Below, one piece after another: positions 32,173-39,858 of a stretch of DNA of 39,858 bases. The first letter of the stretch is position 1; the number at the start of each line of letters is the position of its first letter. The stretch is from Clostridia bacterium (GTDB taxonomy: Bacteria > Bacillota_A > Clostridia > Christensenellales > Aristaeellaceae). Both the position numbers and the translations under genes were made by a program. The notes under the pieces were generated by a model. It did not search any database and was not told where the DNA came from. It was given only the letters and a program-made list of their open reading frames with translations. The stretch lies in NCBI GenBank assembly GCA_017399225.1, contig JAFQEB010000071.1:1-39858 (forward strand), read 5' to 3'.

Positions 32173-33771
32173 ATGGGTATGAAGCTTTTCCCGGAGATCA
32201 CGGTGCTGGAAAACGGCTGGAAGGCCTGGCAGCACACCTACGATACCTTCCGCGTGCAGGTGATCGTCCCCCAGGGCGCGCCGCTTTCGGATATCATCAA
32301 CTTCGGCTTCAACGCGCCGTATCTGCTGGTCATGGCGCAGGAGGACATGACCATGACGGAAGCCGCCGCCTTTGCCCGGGCGAAGGGCTTTACCGGCATT
32401 GCCGCGGCGTATTCCACCAGCGTGGTGTTCGTGTACCCCACCTGCGAGGGCGGCTGGGACAACGCCACGGAGCAGCTCTTCATCGACCTGGTGGCAGAGA
32501 GCCGCATCGGCCCGTACTATCAGGACGGCGTTTTCCGCAGCAAGAACCGCTTCGGTAAGGAATGGGGCGACCTGTTCATCCGCGGCGCGATCTTCCGCAC
32601 CCACCTGTTCGGCTGGGGCAAATCGGCGGATTACATCGCCCGCTGCTGCCTCAAGACGCTGAGCGGCCTGTACCTGTGGGGCCCGGGCGAGATCACCGCG
32701 ACCACCGCGACGCTGGAGAACCTCTCCGTCGTGCCCGCGCCGGAGCGCCGGGACATCCCGGTGGTGTCCGTGGGCAACAGCGAGGCCGTCAATGCCGCGC
32801 TGGCCGCTGGCTGCGATCACCTGCTGGTGCAGGATGCGGAGGACATCCCCGCGGCCTTTGAGGGTTTCCTGCGGGGCTGCAAGCGCTGGTGCGGCGTGCT
32901 GTCCATCGAGGAAACGATGGAGGCGCAGGGCATGGCCGAGGAACCCGGCGCAGCCATGGTGCCCACCTCGCCCGACAACTGCGGCGACGATGCAGGCACC
33001 CCCGAGCATCGCATCGGCTACATCGCCTACTACCGCAAGGGCCTGCTGGACAACGGCCCCGTGCCGCTGGTGGTGGCCTTCCACGGCGGCGGCGACTCCG
33101 CGCTGCACATGGCGCACGTCTCCGGCTGGTACCGCGTCGCACAGCGCAACGGCTTCCTGCTGGTATGCGTGGAGAATCACCTGAACAGCACCGCCACCGA
33201 GGCCGTGGCGCTGATCGAAAAGCTGAAGGCGAAGTACCCCATCGACGACAAGCGCATCTACGCCAGCGGCTTCTCCATGGGCGGTATCAAGACCTGGGAC
33301 ATGTTCCAGGAATACCCGCAGGTCTTTGCGGCCCTGGCGCCCATGAGCGCCACGGTGGACGTGGGCCACAACGTCTACTTCCACGAATCCCCCGTCGCAC
33401 CCAACCGCAGCGTCCCCGTGCCGCTGTTCTACGCCGGCGGCGAGATCACGCCCCTCCCGGAGCTCCCCTTCCAGGCGGACAAGTGCCTGGAGCGTATGCG
33501 CTATGTGATGGAGGTCAACCAGACCGCAACGTCCAATAGCGTGCAATATGACGACCGCGAGCACTGGGCGAACCCCATCTGGGGCATCGACGGCGACCGG
33601 GTGGAGAAGATCGACGATCCCTCCCGCGGAAGCGTGCTGACCATCCACTACTTCACCAGCGCCGACGGCGTGGAGCGCACCGCCTTTGCCTCCATCAGCG
33701 AGCAGGGCCACGAGTGCCGAGAGCATACCTGTGAGCATGCCTGGCGCTTCATGTCCCGCTTCAGCCGGTAA
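32173..33771 (+). CDS. Alpha/beta-hydrolase esterase
   Basis: A 532-residue cytoplasmic protein. The C-terminal half (about 280-532) is an alpha/beta hydrolase of the PHB-depolymerase/feruloyl-esterase type: HGGG oxyanion motif at 304-307, nucleophile S368 in GFSMGG, and a likely catalytic H513 (EQGHECREH). The N-terminal ~200 residues are not recognised; their strand/helix pattern suggests a second, non-catalytic fold. AGGAGG lies ahead of the ATG. Co-transcription with the GH51 gene suggests it removes acetyl or feruloyl esters from arabinose- or galactose-containing oligosaccharides after import. The substrate is inference. Confidence 0.82.
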   Translation: MGMKLFPEITVLENGWKAWQHTYDTFRVQVIVPQGAPLSDIINFGFNAPYLLVMAQEDMTMTEAAAFARAKGFTGIAAAYSTSVVFVYPTCEGGWDNATEQLFIDLVAESRIGPYYQDGVFRSKNRFGKEWGDLFIRGAIFRTHLFGWGKSADYIARCCLKTLSGLYLWGPGEITATTATLENLSVVPAPERRDIPVVSVGNSEAVNAALAAGCDHLLVQDAEDIPAAFEGFLRGCKRWCGVLSIEETMEAQGMAEEPGAAMVPTSPDNCGDDAGTPEHRIGYIAYYRKGLLDNGPVPLVVAFHGGGDSALHMAHVSGWYRVAQRNGFLLVCVENHLNSTATEAVALIEKLKAKYPIDDKRIYASGFSMGGIKTWDMFQEYPQVFAALAPMSATVDVGHNVYFHESPVAPNRSVPVPLFYAGGEITPLPELPFQADKCLERMRYVMEVNQTATSNSVQYDDREHWANPIWGIDGDRVEKIDDPSRGSVLTIHYFTSADGVERTAFASISEQGHECREHTCEHAWRFMSRFSR

Positions 33772-33863
33772 AGGAAAGACACGCGCAGCGGAGGAACGCC
33801 CTGAAGGTCGTGTGATCTCTCCGGGTTGATTGGCTCCAAGCACTTTTCATCAGAGCATAAATA

Positions 33864-33914
33864 GAGCGCACTTGCTGCCATCCACAGGGATGGTGAGGCA
33901 GTGCGCTCTTTTTT
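33864..33914 (+). terminator. Terminator of the GH51-esterase operon
   Basis: A 9-bp outer stem (33864-33872 with 33900-33908) with further imperfect pairing inside is followed by six T residues, about 90 bases after the esterase stop. The bases between (33772-33863) hold nothing I can name. Confidence 0.88.
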
Positions 33915-34161
33915 GTTGAATGAGGTGAAAATTTGGGGTTGGCTTGAGTTGTTTTTCCCTTGGCATCTTATTCTTTATGTTGCTTGCGCGGAGACTGAGG
34001 GAGGATGCGCAAGCTACTCAAGGGGACATCTGCAAAGGGGTGGACAAGTCTCCATCAAGATGGGAATTCTCATACCAGAGGGAGAGCCTTTTCGGCGTTG
34101 TCCCAGCTTGCCGCCCTTATCCGATTCCACCCGGATCAAAACGGCAATCCCATACCGGGCC
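33915..34161. other. Intergenic stretch of unusual composition
   Basis: No gene is supported. The first 60 bases are T-rich and unlike the neighbours. An 8-bp inverted repeat (33982-33989 with 34007-34014) and strings such as GACTGAGGGAGG and CAGAGGGAGAGCC occur, which resemble dispersed intergenic repeats I have seen in gut Firmicutes. That resemblance is from memory and unverified. No clear terminator for the minus-strand GH113 gene was found here. Confidence 0.3.
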
Positions 34162-35121
34162 TTACCGCTCCTTGGCGTACCACTCCTTCAGGAGCTGCTC
34201 GGTCTTCTTGCCCACGACGGAGAAGCCCATTTCCGGCTGACGCTGGGGCAGATAGGTATACCAGTCCCACCAGAAGAAGCCGGCGAACCAGGGCTCGTTC
34301 CACATCGCGCGCATGGCAGACTCATAGAAGTTGGCCTGCTCATCCTCGTCGTAGGGGAAGTCCTTGTGGGTGAAGTCGTAGGGCATCATCGCGCAGCCCC
34401 GGGCGCTGCGGCAGCCGATCTCCATGAAGATGATCTGCTTGCCGCCGTTTGCACGGGACAGCTCCGCCAGACGCTCCTTCTGCGCCTCCCAGCGGGCCAG
34501 CATCTCCTCCATGGACGCGCCGGGCTCCTGCGCCACGCGGTAGTACGCGGACGTGCCGATGTAGTCCACCGCGTCCCACCACTTCACGCCGAATTCCTTG
34601 CCGTGGTTGGTGTTGTACACCAGCGGGCCGTGGTACACCTGGCGCACCGCCGCGATGGTCTTGCGCCAGAAGTCGACCTTGTGCTCCGTGCCCAGCATCT
34701 CGCAGCCCACGCAGAACATCTCGCACCCGGTCTCCTCAGCGATCTCGGCATAATGGCAGAGGAAGGCGGTGTAGTTATCGAACCACTCCGTCCATTCGGT
34801 CTGCTCGCCCCAGTCCTTCTCCGGGAAGCCGATGTATGCCCGCCAAACGCCGTCGGCGCTGTTGACCATGGGCTTCATGCAGACCTTCAGGCCCTGGGCG
34901 TGGAGGCGGTTGACAGCGGTGGTCACATCCTTGTCCGTGACGGTATAACGGTAGTCCGGCCGGATCGACGTGGAATAGAAATGATCCTGCCGGATCACGA
35001 AAGCCAGCGCCGCCCAGTCGCCGCCCAGCCCGGCCAGCCGTTCCATGGAGGCTGCCGCCTCCGGGGTCTGATACATGCCGCGACGGCCATCAAAGCCATA
35101 GGTAAATCCCTTGATAAACAT
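34162..35121 (-). CDS. GH113-type glycoside hydrolase
   Basis: A 319-residue single-domain TIM-barrel enzyme. The pattern fits GH113, whose characterised members cut beta-1,4-mannosides. It starts MFIKGFTYGF, has acid/base E141 (FCVGCEM) and nucleophile E234 (IIFMEIGCRS), and ends with a WWDWYTY barrel-closing segment. The length is as expected. There is no signal peptide, so it acts inside the cell. The ATG at 35121 has GAGAGG upstream; an earlier in-frame start at 35169 has none. It is transcribed alone and convergently to the GH51 operon. A role on mannose- or galactose-containing oligosaccharides is plausible; the substrate is unproven. Confidence 0.85.
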   Translation of the reverse strand: MFIKGFTYGFDGRRGMYQTPEAAASMERLAGLGGDWAALAFVIRQDHFYSTSIRPDYRYTVTDKDVTTAVNRLHAQGLKVCMKPMVNSADGVWRAYIGFPEKDWGEQTEWTEWFDNYTAFLCHYAEIAEETGCEMFCVGCEMLGTEHKVDFWRKTIAAVRQVYHGPLVYNTNHGKEFGVKWWDAVDYIGTSAYYRVAQEPGASMEEMLARWEAQKERLAELSRANGGKQIIFMEIGCRSARGCAMMPYDFTHKDFPYDEDEQANFYESAMRAMWNEPWFAGFFWWDWYTYLPQRQPEMGFSVVGKKTEQLLKEWYAKER

Positions 35122-35195
35122 GTTACTGCATCCTCTCCGGCAGCATTGTGCCGTTTTGTCCTGTGACATATTCGATGCAATTCTCTAAATTCCTA

Positions 35196-35207
35196 CATGG
35201 CGCCATG
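35196..35207. promoter_or_regulatory. 12-bp palindrome upstream of the GH113 gene
   Basis: CATGGCGCCATG is a perfect palindrome about 75 bases upstream of the GH113 start. It could be an operator. I could not find a convincing -35/-10 pair around it, although the promoter must lie in this interval. Confidence 0.3.
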
Positions 35208-35288
35208 CTATCGCATCAAATTTTTCATTCTTCCTTCAGGGAATATCTGCTGCAGTCAGCCAGCGAACCGCCCTGACACCAAAACACA

Positions 35289-35333
35289 GGGAGCAGCGAT
35301 CCCATATTGCGCGGGATTGCTGCTCCCCTTCTT
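35289..35333. terminator. Terminator of the dockerin gene
   Basis: A 15-base stem with one mismatch (35289-35303 with 35313-35327) lies directly after the dockerin stop codon (35334-35336, minus strand). T-rich bases flank it on both strands, so it may act in both directions. Confidence 0.8.
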
Positions 35334-37958
35334 TTACTTCAGCACGACGTCCTGTCCGGCTGCATACCGGAGGATCGCCAGCGCGTCGCGGGAGTTGATC
35401 TTACCGTCCTCGTTCACGTCTGCATTGGCCGTGTTGATGCTGACGTCCTGTCCGGCCGCATACCGGAGGATCGCCAGCGCATCGCGGGAGTTGATCTTGC
35501 CGTCCTCGTTCACATCACCGGGCACGCGGGCGTCAGGATCATAGACCGTGACCTCACAGGTAGCGTAGGTACCATTGAGAAGCATCGCTACGACCATCGT
35601 CGTGCCGGGTTTTACGGCGCTGACCGTGTAGCGGTTTTCACTTGGAACGTAGCTCGTAACCGTCGCGACCGTCTCGTCTTCAGCAACGACCACATAGTCG
35701 CCCAGCAGCGCGCCGGCTTCATCGTTGACGACCTGGATATTCGCAAACTCTCCGACCGCCAGGCGAAGCTCCGATTCAGAAATGTGGATGGCCTCGCTGA
35801 GCTTATAGCCCAGCACAGACACTTTGACCTTCATGCCATCCGCCGCCGTGCCGGTCACCTCGCAGGCAGCAGTGGGCCAGACGCAGGCAATGGCATTCCC
35901 ATCAAGTACAAAACCGCTGCTCTCAGGATTGCCCTGCCCAGGGGAATCATGCGTGATGGCCCAGGTCACCTCCACCGGGTTGCCTTCATAGTCCGTTACC
36001 CCGGGCAGCACCGTATAGTAACCGTAGGGGACGAGGATCTCCGCGCTGCCGGCATACAGCTTGTCGCTTTCCGGCAGCACCTCCAGCTGGAAGGTGGTCT
36101 GCGCGCCGCCGTAGATGCTGGTCATGGTGATGGTCGTGGTACCCACACCCTTGAGCCTCAGCCTCGAATACTCGCGGGTCGCGATATTTGGATCTGCGAT
36201 GGTCAGTTCGACCTCGTCATTGTCGATAACGCCCACGTCCGACAGGATATCCTTCATCGCCACCGAGCCCTGGCTGATGGACGCCGTCAGCGACGGATGC
36301 TGGATCCACATGGGCACCTGCACGACCTGCTGGTGGAACGTCAGCGTGCGGCCATCCACCAGCTCCGCTACGATGTAATCCGAGCCCCGCTTTATGCCGG
36401 TGATCAGGCCGTCCGGCGTGACGGTCACAGTATGATCGAAATAAGAGCTGAAGGTCGCCGGATATTCTCTGCCGGCCCTGTCCCTCACAGCCATCTGGAA
36501 GGTGTGCCCCACGCCAAAGGGGTCAGGAGGGGTCACAAAGACCAATGCCGCATCACTGTCCAGCACAGTGACCTTGAGGTACTTCTTGAAGGGGCCTGCT
36601 GTAATGCAGAGCGTCGCATCGCCTGCGGCCTGCGCGATGATGCGATCCCCCTCCATACGAAGACAATCCAGCTCGTACTCCGGGTAGAACGTGCTGTAGT
36701 CCACCTCGATCTCATGCGGATAGCCGCCCTGGTCGAAGCTGACCTGCAGGTCGAACACATCGCCGATGTCCATCGTCAGCTCCGTTGCATTCAGGTACAT
36801 CTCCGACGGGTTTTCAATCACCTCGAAGGACTGGCTGGTGACCGTGCCGTCGGAATTCTGCACGCTGATGGTGATCGTTCCGGTACCGGTCGCCGTCAGG
36901 AGCGATCCGCTCAGGGTGGCAATGTCTCCGCCCGCGGTGATGCGCATCGGCAGCACGACGGGATTGCCCTCCGCGTCGCAGAGGGTGACGCGCATATTCT
37001 CGCGGCCCTTATAGACCTGGCCCGTGGAGACCTTGATCGCCTCACACTTTCCATCTTCATATACGCTGATGAGCGCGGCGGCCGATTTCCCGTAGGCATA
37101 AAAGGACGTGACGGTCACGTTATAATAGCCCGCCTTCGCGGCGTAAAAGTGGCCCGCATCCTCCGGGAAGTACTCGCTGTTACTGACCTGAGCGCCGTCG
37201 CGGCGCAGCGTTACGCTTGGGTAAAACAGGAGCGAGCCGTTGCCCATATCAAGGCCGAGGTCGATTGTCTCGCCGACATGGCAGCTGTAGGCATCCGACG
37301 CCAGCTCGATCTTCGTCGGCTTCGGCACCACCCATACATGGATCTTCTTCTCCACACCGTTGTAGCCCCGCACCACCACGTCCGTTTCTCCGCCGCCGGC
37401 AGCTGAGATCGTCAGCGTCCAGCCCGAACCGGTCGTCTTCGTCGTCACGCTGACCACGCTGGCGTCGTAGCTGACGTCCAGCAGCGTATAGCGGTGAGTG
37501 GTTCCTTCCGGAGCTACGGAGACCTCTTTCCGCCCGGTGGTATCCATCACCAGATCATCCGCGGAGGCCACGATGCCGGTCAGCTTCTCCGTTGCCTTGA
37601 GGGTAAAGGTAAAGGTCTTCTTTGATCCCACCCCCGAAACCTTGGGGGTGTAGGTCGCCAGGATCTCATAGTTGTAGTTGGGCTGGGCCTCAGGACCGAT
37701 GGTAACGGTGCCGTCCGGCGCCACGGTCAGCACGCTCGCCTTCTCCTTCGTGGAGTAGGTGATGTTGAAATCGTCCTGCGACAGCGCATACGAGATCTTA
37801 CCCGTCATATCGGGATATGCGGGCTTCCAGGTCTCTCCCGGCGCACCGCCGGTAATGAATGTACTGGACGATTGCAGGCTGACCGTCGCCGCCATAGCAG
37901 AAGCCGGCAGCAGCGCCATCAGCACGCACAGCACAAGCAGAAACCATTTCGCTTTCAT
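35334..37958 (-). CDS. Secreted Ig-like-repeat protein with C-terminal dockerin
   Basis: An 874-residue exported protein. The signal peptide ends near SAMA|ATV. Residues ~30-800 form a chain of beta-rich domains, several with BIG2-type bacterial Ig-like patterns (VTPDGLITGIKRG, VSAVKPGTTMVV, LLTATGTGTITISV). No catalytic domain is recognised. After GD, the C-terminus has two near-identical type I dockerin repeats, each with a full D-x-N-x-D-G-x-I-x-x-x-D calcium loop (DVNEDGKINSRD). Dockerins bind cohesins on a scaffoldin or cell-surface protein, so this may be a structural or glycan-binding part of a surface complex. No cohesin is in the window. AAGGAG lies before the ATG. It has its own promoter and terminator. 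Confidence 0.88.
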   Translation of the reverse strand: MKAKWFLLVLCVLMALLPASAMAATVSLQSSSTFITGGAPGETWKPAYPDMTGKISYALSQDDFNITYSTKEKASVLTVAPDGTVTIGPEAQPNYNYEILATYTPKVSGVGSKKTFTFTLKATEKLTGIVASADDLVMDTTGRKEVSVAPEGTTHRYTLLDVSYDASVVSVTTKTTGSGWTLTISAAGGGETDVVVRGYNGVEKKIHVWVVPKPTKIELASDAYSCHVGETIDLGLDMGNGSLLFYPSVTLRRDGAQVSNSEYFPEDAGHFYAAKAGYYNVTVTSFYAYGKSAAALISVYEDGKCEAIKVSTGQVYKGRENMRVTLCDAEGNPVVLPMRITAGGDIATLSGSLLTATGTGTITISVQNSDGTVTSQSFEVIENPSEMYLNATELTMDIGDVFDLQVSFDQGGYPHEIEVDYSTFYPEYELDCLRMEGDRIIAQAAGDATLCITAGPFKKYLKVTVLDSDAALVFVTPPDPFGVGHTFQMAVRDRAGREYPATFSSYFDHTVTVTPDGLITGIKRGSDYIVAELVDGRTLTFHQQVVQVPMWIQHPSLTASISQGSVAMKDILSDVGVIDNDEVELTIADPNIATREYSRLRLKGVGTTTITMTSIYGGAQTTFQLEVLPESDKLYAGSAEILVPYGYYTVLPGVTDYEGNPVEVTWAITHDSPGQGNPESSGFVLDGNAIACVWPTAACEVTGTAADGMKVKVSVLGYKLSEAIHISESELRLAVGEFANIQVVNDEAGALLGDYVVVAEDETVATVTSYVPSENRYTVSAVKPGTTMVVAMLLNGTYATCEVTVYDPDARVPGDVNEDGKINSRDALAILRYAAGQDVSINTANADVNEDGKINSRDALAILRYAAGQDVVLK
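35346..35516 (-). repeat. Duplicated dockerin segment (75 bp x 2)
   Basis: The copies at 35346-35420 and 35442-35516 (96-base period, 32 codons) differ at about four positions, all silent in the encoded repeat. They encode the two calcium-binding halves of the dockerin domain. The low silent divergence suggests recent duplication or gene conversion. Confidence 0.9.
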
Positions 37959-38120
37959 ACATACGCTCCTTTTTCACGTTCTCGTCCTTCGCACTGCACA
38001 TTCGCGGACAAAGGTATCATCTATTAATACGCCGCAAATCGTCTATCCGTTTCATTATCCGGAAAAAATGTGCAGGTTTTCTTCAGCACGGCGGCGCAGC
38101 TTCCCCGGTGCTTCACCTTT

Positions 38121-38129
38121 ATTATAGCA
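38121..38129 (-). promoter_or_regulatory. Extended -10 promoter of the dockerin gene
   Basis: The minus strand reads TGCTATAAT, a perfect extended -10, with only a weak -35 (TGGCCT, 17 bases upstream). Transcription from about 38114 would give a 155-base leader. The rest of the 37959-38240 gap holds only the neighbouring terminator. Confidence 0.5.
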
Positions 38130-38201
38130 CAGGGACACTGAAAAGGCCAGAAGCCCCCATTCCTCCGCTTCGGTCGACCTTTTCTCCGCGGCATCACAAG
38201 A

Positions 38202-38229
38202 GGGGCTGAGGCGAAAGTGCCGCAGCCCC
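38202..38229 (-). terminator. Likely terminator of the Cna-B protein gene
   Basis: The stem 38202-38212 with 38219-38229 has one mismatch. On the minus strand it starts 12 bases after the stop codon and is followed by TCTTGT, a weak T-run; on the plus strand four T residues follow. Its strength is uncertain. Confidence 0.6.
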
Positions 38230-38240
38230 CTTTTGGTTGA

Positions 38241-39858
38241 TCAGTTTGCATTCCTGCGACGCTTCAACATCAGCAGCAATGCAGCGGATGCAATGAACGT
38301 GGCCGTCCAAAGCATCACCGGGTTGTTGTCTCCCGTTGCCGGGATCAGGCAGTTGGTGATGGTATAGCCGTCGCCGGCCCACTCTGCCTGCTGACCGTTA
38401 GGATCCGTATAGACCGGAACGAAGCCGTTGATCGCTTCCTCTACCACGTAGTAGACTGCTTCCTCTCCATTGACGTAACGGGGCAGGTTCTTGTAGACAT
38501 ACCAGCCATCCTCGTCCGGTGAGGGCTGGCGGCGATCCGTCGGCTCGCCATTGCAGTACAGCGTCAGGATGATTTCCGGCGGCTCCACGCCTTCGGGCAA
38601 TCCGCTCCACAGCTTCTGCACACGGATCCCCGTCACAGAGCGGTTGATGATGGTGCCTCCGTCGTAGATCATCTTGCTTTCGCCGTCGTAGGGAGGAATG
38701 TTATCATAGATGGTCAGGTAGCCATCCATGTACTTCTCCTTCGCCGCGTAGACGATCAGCTCTCCATCGGCATTGTACATCGGCAGATTCGTGTAGGTGT
38801 AGGTATCGCCGTCCCGGGTGTAGGCGGGCTGAGGCTCCAACTTTTCGCCGTTGGCATACAGCGTCAGCCGGATGACTCCGCCGTCTTCGCCCTGCCAGGA
38901 CTTCCGGACGGTAAAGGTCGTGGTCTTCAGCTTGTTCACGAAGTCCGCACGGTTGCCCTCCGCTTCACAAATGCCATCCACCTTATTCATCGGCAGCGTA
39001 TTGACCGTGGTCTCGAATGCAGCATTTGCATACTCTTCCACCGTGTAGCGCATACCGGGCAGCAGGCCGGCAAAGGTGATGCTCTGGCCCTGGCCAAGAT
39101 GCACCAGCCCGCCGCTGAGCAGCGTGCCGGTCACGTCGCCCGTGTAGGCCACAGACTCCGTTACCTCTGTGCCGTCTGCATGGTAGAAATTGACCCTGAA
39201 GGTGAAGCGCTCGGAGGTTTCACATCCGACGACCTTCTTGCTGATGGTCAGCGGCGCTTCAATGATGTTGTTGAAGGTGATCGTTTGAGCTTGCTTGCCT
39301 GCACACGTTACCGCCGCAGCGGCAGTCAGCGTACCTTCCCCATTGACCGTGACAGCGACCTCAACCGTATACACCGCAGGATCGCAGGTCATCGTGCCGG
39401 TCGACGTCGTTGCTTCACGGACGGTATAGACGAAGGTCTTACCGATGTCGTCCTGATCAAACAGGAGCGGGGCGAAGCTGATCTTTGCGCCAGCATTCTG
39501 AACCGTCTGCAGAGTCTCTCCGGCCTCGTCCTCCAGCACAAAGCTGAACACTTCGTCCTCTGCCGCTTCGCTGCCATTCACCAGCTTACTTGCCTGAACA
39601 GCCAGTTCCGTCTCCATGGGCGGCACAGGCGTTGCCGTCGGTGTCGGTGTCGGCGTCGGCGTAGGCGTCGGCGTAGGCGTCGGTGTCGGTGTCGGCGTTG
39701 CCGTAGGCGTCGGAGTCGGCGTTGCCGTCGGCGTGGGCGTCGGTGTCGGCGTTGCCGTCGGTGTCGGTGTCGGCGTTGCCGTAGGCGTCGGTGTCGGCGT
39801 GGGCGTCGGAGTCGGTGTCGGCGTAGGCGTCGGCGTGGGCGTCGGCGTGGGCGTAGGC
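38241..39858 (-). CDS. Cna-B/pilin-type surface protein, 5' end missing
   Basis: At least 538 residues, with the N-terminus beyond the right edge. The reading frame runs through the Thr-Pro repeat (39627-39858), so an apparent GTG start at 39626 is internal. From N to C in the window come a (Thr-Pro)n/Thr-Ala spacer; a FctA/Spy0128-like pilin domain ([16 protein letters not shown], then FVYTVRE); a second related domain; two Cna-B domains ([14 protein letters not shown] and [13 protein letters not shown], each with the Lys and a later Glu that form isopeptide bonds); and a sorting signal with IPATG (38331-38345), a hydrophobic helix and KRRR tail. It should be fixed to the wall by a sortase and act as adhesin or pilus subunit. 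No sortase gene is in the window. Confidence 0.88.
   Translation of the reverse strand, partial: PTPTPTPTPTPTPTPTPTPTPTPTPTATPTPTPTATPTPTPTPTATPTPTPTATPTPTPTPTPTPTPTPTPTPTATPVPPMETELAVQASKLVNGSEAAEDEVFSFVLEDEAGETLQTVQNAGAKISFAPLLFDQDDIGKTFVYTVREATTSTGTMTCDPAVYTVEVAVTVNGEGTLTAAAAVTCAGKQAQTITFNNIIEAPLTISKKVVGCETSERFTFRVNFYHADGTEVTESVAYTGDVTGTLLSGGLVHLGQGQSITFAGLLPGMRYTVEEYANAAFETTVNTLPMNKVDGICEAEGNRADFVNKLKTTTFTVRKSWQGEDGGVIRLTLYANGEKLEPQPAYTRDGDTYTYTNLPMYNADGELIVYAAKEKYMDGYLTIYDNIPPYDGESKMIYDGGTIINRSVTGIRVQKLWSGLPEGVEPPEIILTLYCNGEPTDRRQPSPDEDGWYVYKNLPRYVNGEEAVYYVVEEAINGFVPVYTDPNGQQAEWAGDGYTITNCLIPATGDNNPVMLWTATFIASAALLLMLKRRRNAN
39627..39858 (-). repeat. Hexanucleotide Thr-Pro-coding repeat
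   Basis: About 38 imperfect 6-base units (minus strand mostly ACG/ACA followed by CCG/CCT/CCC, sometimes GCA) encode Thr-Pro with a few Thr-Ala. It continues off the window. The tract is likely a rigid wall-spanning spacer and prone to length change by slippage, but always in frame because the unit is 6 bases. Confidence 0.92.

Noticed and set aside
30508..33843. Very long open frame (over 1100 codons) on the minus strand opposite the GH51 and esterase genes
   Set aside because: It mirrors the codon pattern of two clear enzymes on the plus strand, has no recognisable domain and is rich in His, Gln, Val and Gly, as antisense of GC-rich genes is.
35307..37406. Long plus-strand frame opposite the dockerin protein
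   Set aside because: Antisense shadow; it starts inside the dockerin terminator and has no ribosome site or domain.
39624..39626. GTG at 39626 as start of the Cna-B protein
   Set aside because: The frame stays open upstream through the Thr-Pro repeat to the window edge, no ribosome site is seen, and a wall protein needs a signal peptide that is absent here.
39627..39858. Regular repeats at the right edge as a CRISPR array
   Set aside because: The unit is 6 bases with no spacers and lies in frame in a surface-protein gene.
1..39858. Transposase, integrase, phage, toxin-antitoxin or defence genes
   Set aside because: None found in either strand; the region is metabolic and surface-related.

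Overview
The window looks like part of a chromosome of a GC-rich (roughly 60%), Gram-positive-type gut or rumen clostridium, probably an uncultured Christensenellales/Oscillospirales-like lineage. This rests on a dockerin protein, a Cna-B/pilin-type surface protein ending in an IPATG sorting signal, BspA-type leucine-rich repeats, several plant-polysaccharide hydrolases and the absence of any outer-membrane protein. The taxonomic guess is inference; no rRNA or tRNA gene is present.

Left half (571-20006, all on the minus strand): one compact 14-gene operon of about 19.4 kb. It starts at a consensus promoter (TTGACA-16-TATAAT, 20100-20127) and ends at a strong hairpin terminator (529-569). The first five genes form a Gram-positive Pel-type exopolysaccharide core: PelD with an N-terminal SDR domain and a C-terminal degenerate GGDEF that keeps the c-di-GMP-binding RxxD site, PelE, a DUF2194 protein in the PelA-deacetylase slot, PelF synthase and PelG. 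Nine more genes follow without a break: DUF2304, a GT4, a DPM1-like GT2, a DUF4874/DUF4832 protein, a GT2 fused to BspA-type LRRs, a second flippase (Wzx type), an acyltransferase-3, a large GT-C-like membrane protein and a GT8. The layout suggests a c-di-GMP-controlled Pel-like synthase coupled to the production of a second, lipid-linked or decorated glycan.

Middle and right (20320-35121): a carbohydrate-use region. A secreted GH13 amylase and a GH53 endo-galactanase are divergent, and their promoters share a -35 box. Then come a sugar-binding protein, two MalF/MalG-type permeases (both enlarged) and an MsmX/UgpC-type ATPase, then a separate operon of GH51 arabinofuranosidase plus an alpha/beta-hydrolase esterase, and a convergent GH113-type hydrolase. 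Together they read as secreted cutting of galactan/arabinogalactan (and alpha-glucan), oligosaccharide import and intracellular trimming.

Right end (35334-39858, minus strand): two surface proteins, an Ig-like-repeat dockerin protein and a 5'-truncated Cna-B/pilin-type adhesin with a Thr-Pro repeat that runs off the window.

The most novel items are the extended Pel-like operon with its c-di-GMP site and apparently altered SDR and deacetylase domains, the GT2-LRR fusion, an orphan small-RNA candidate at 413-570, the shared-(-35) divergent promoter, and the duplicated extracytoplasmic insert in the MalF-like permease.
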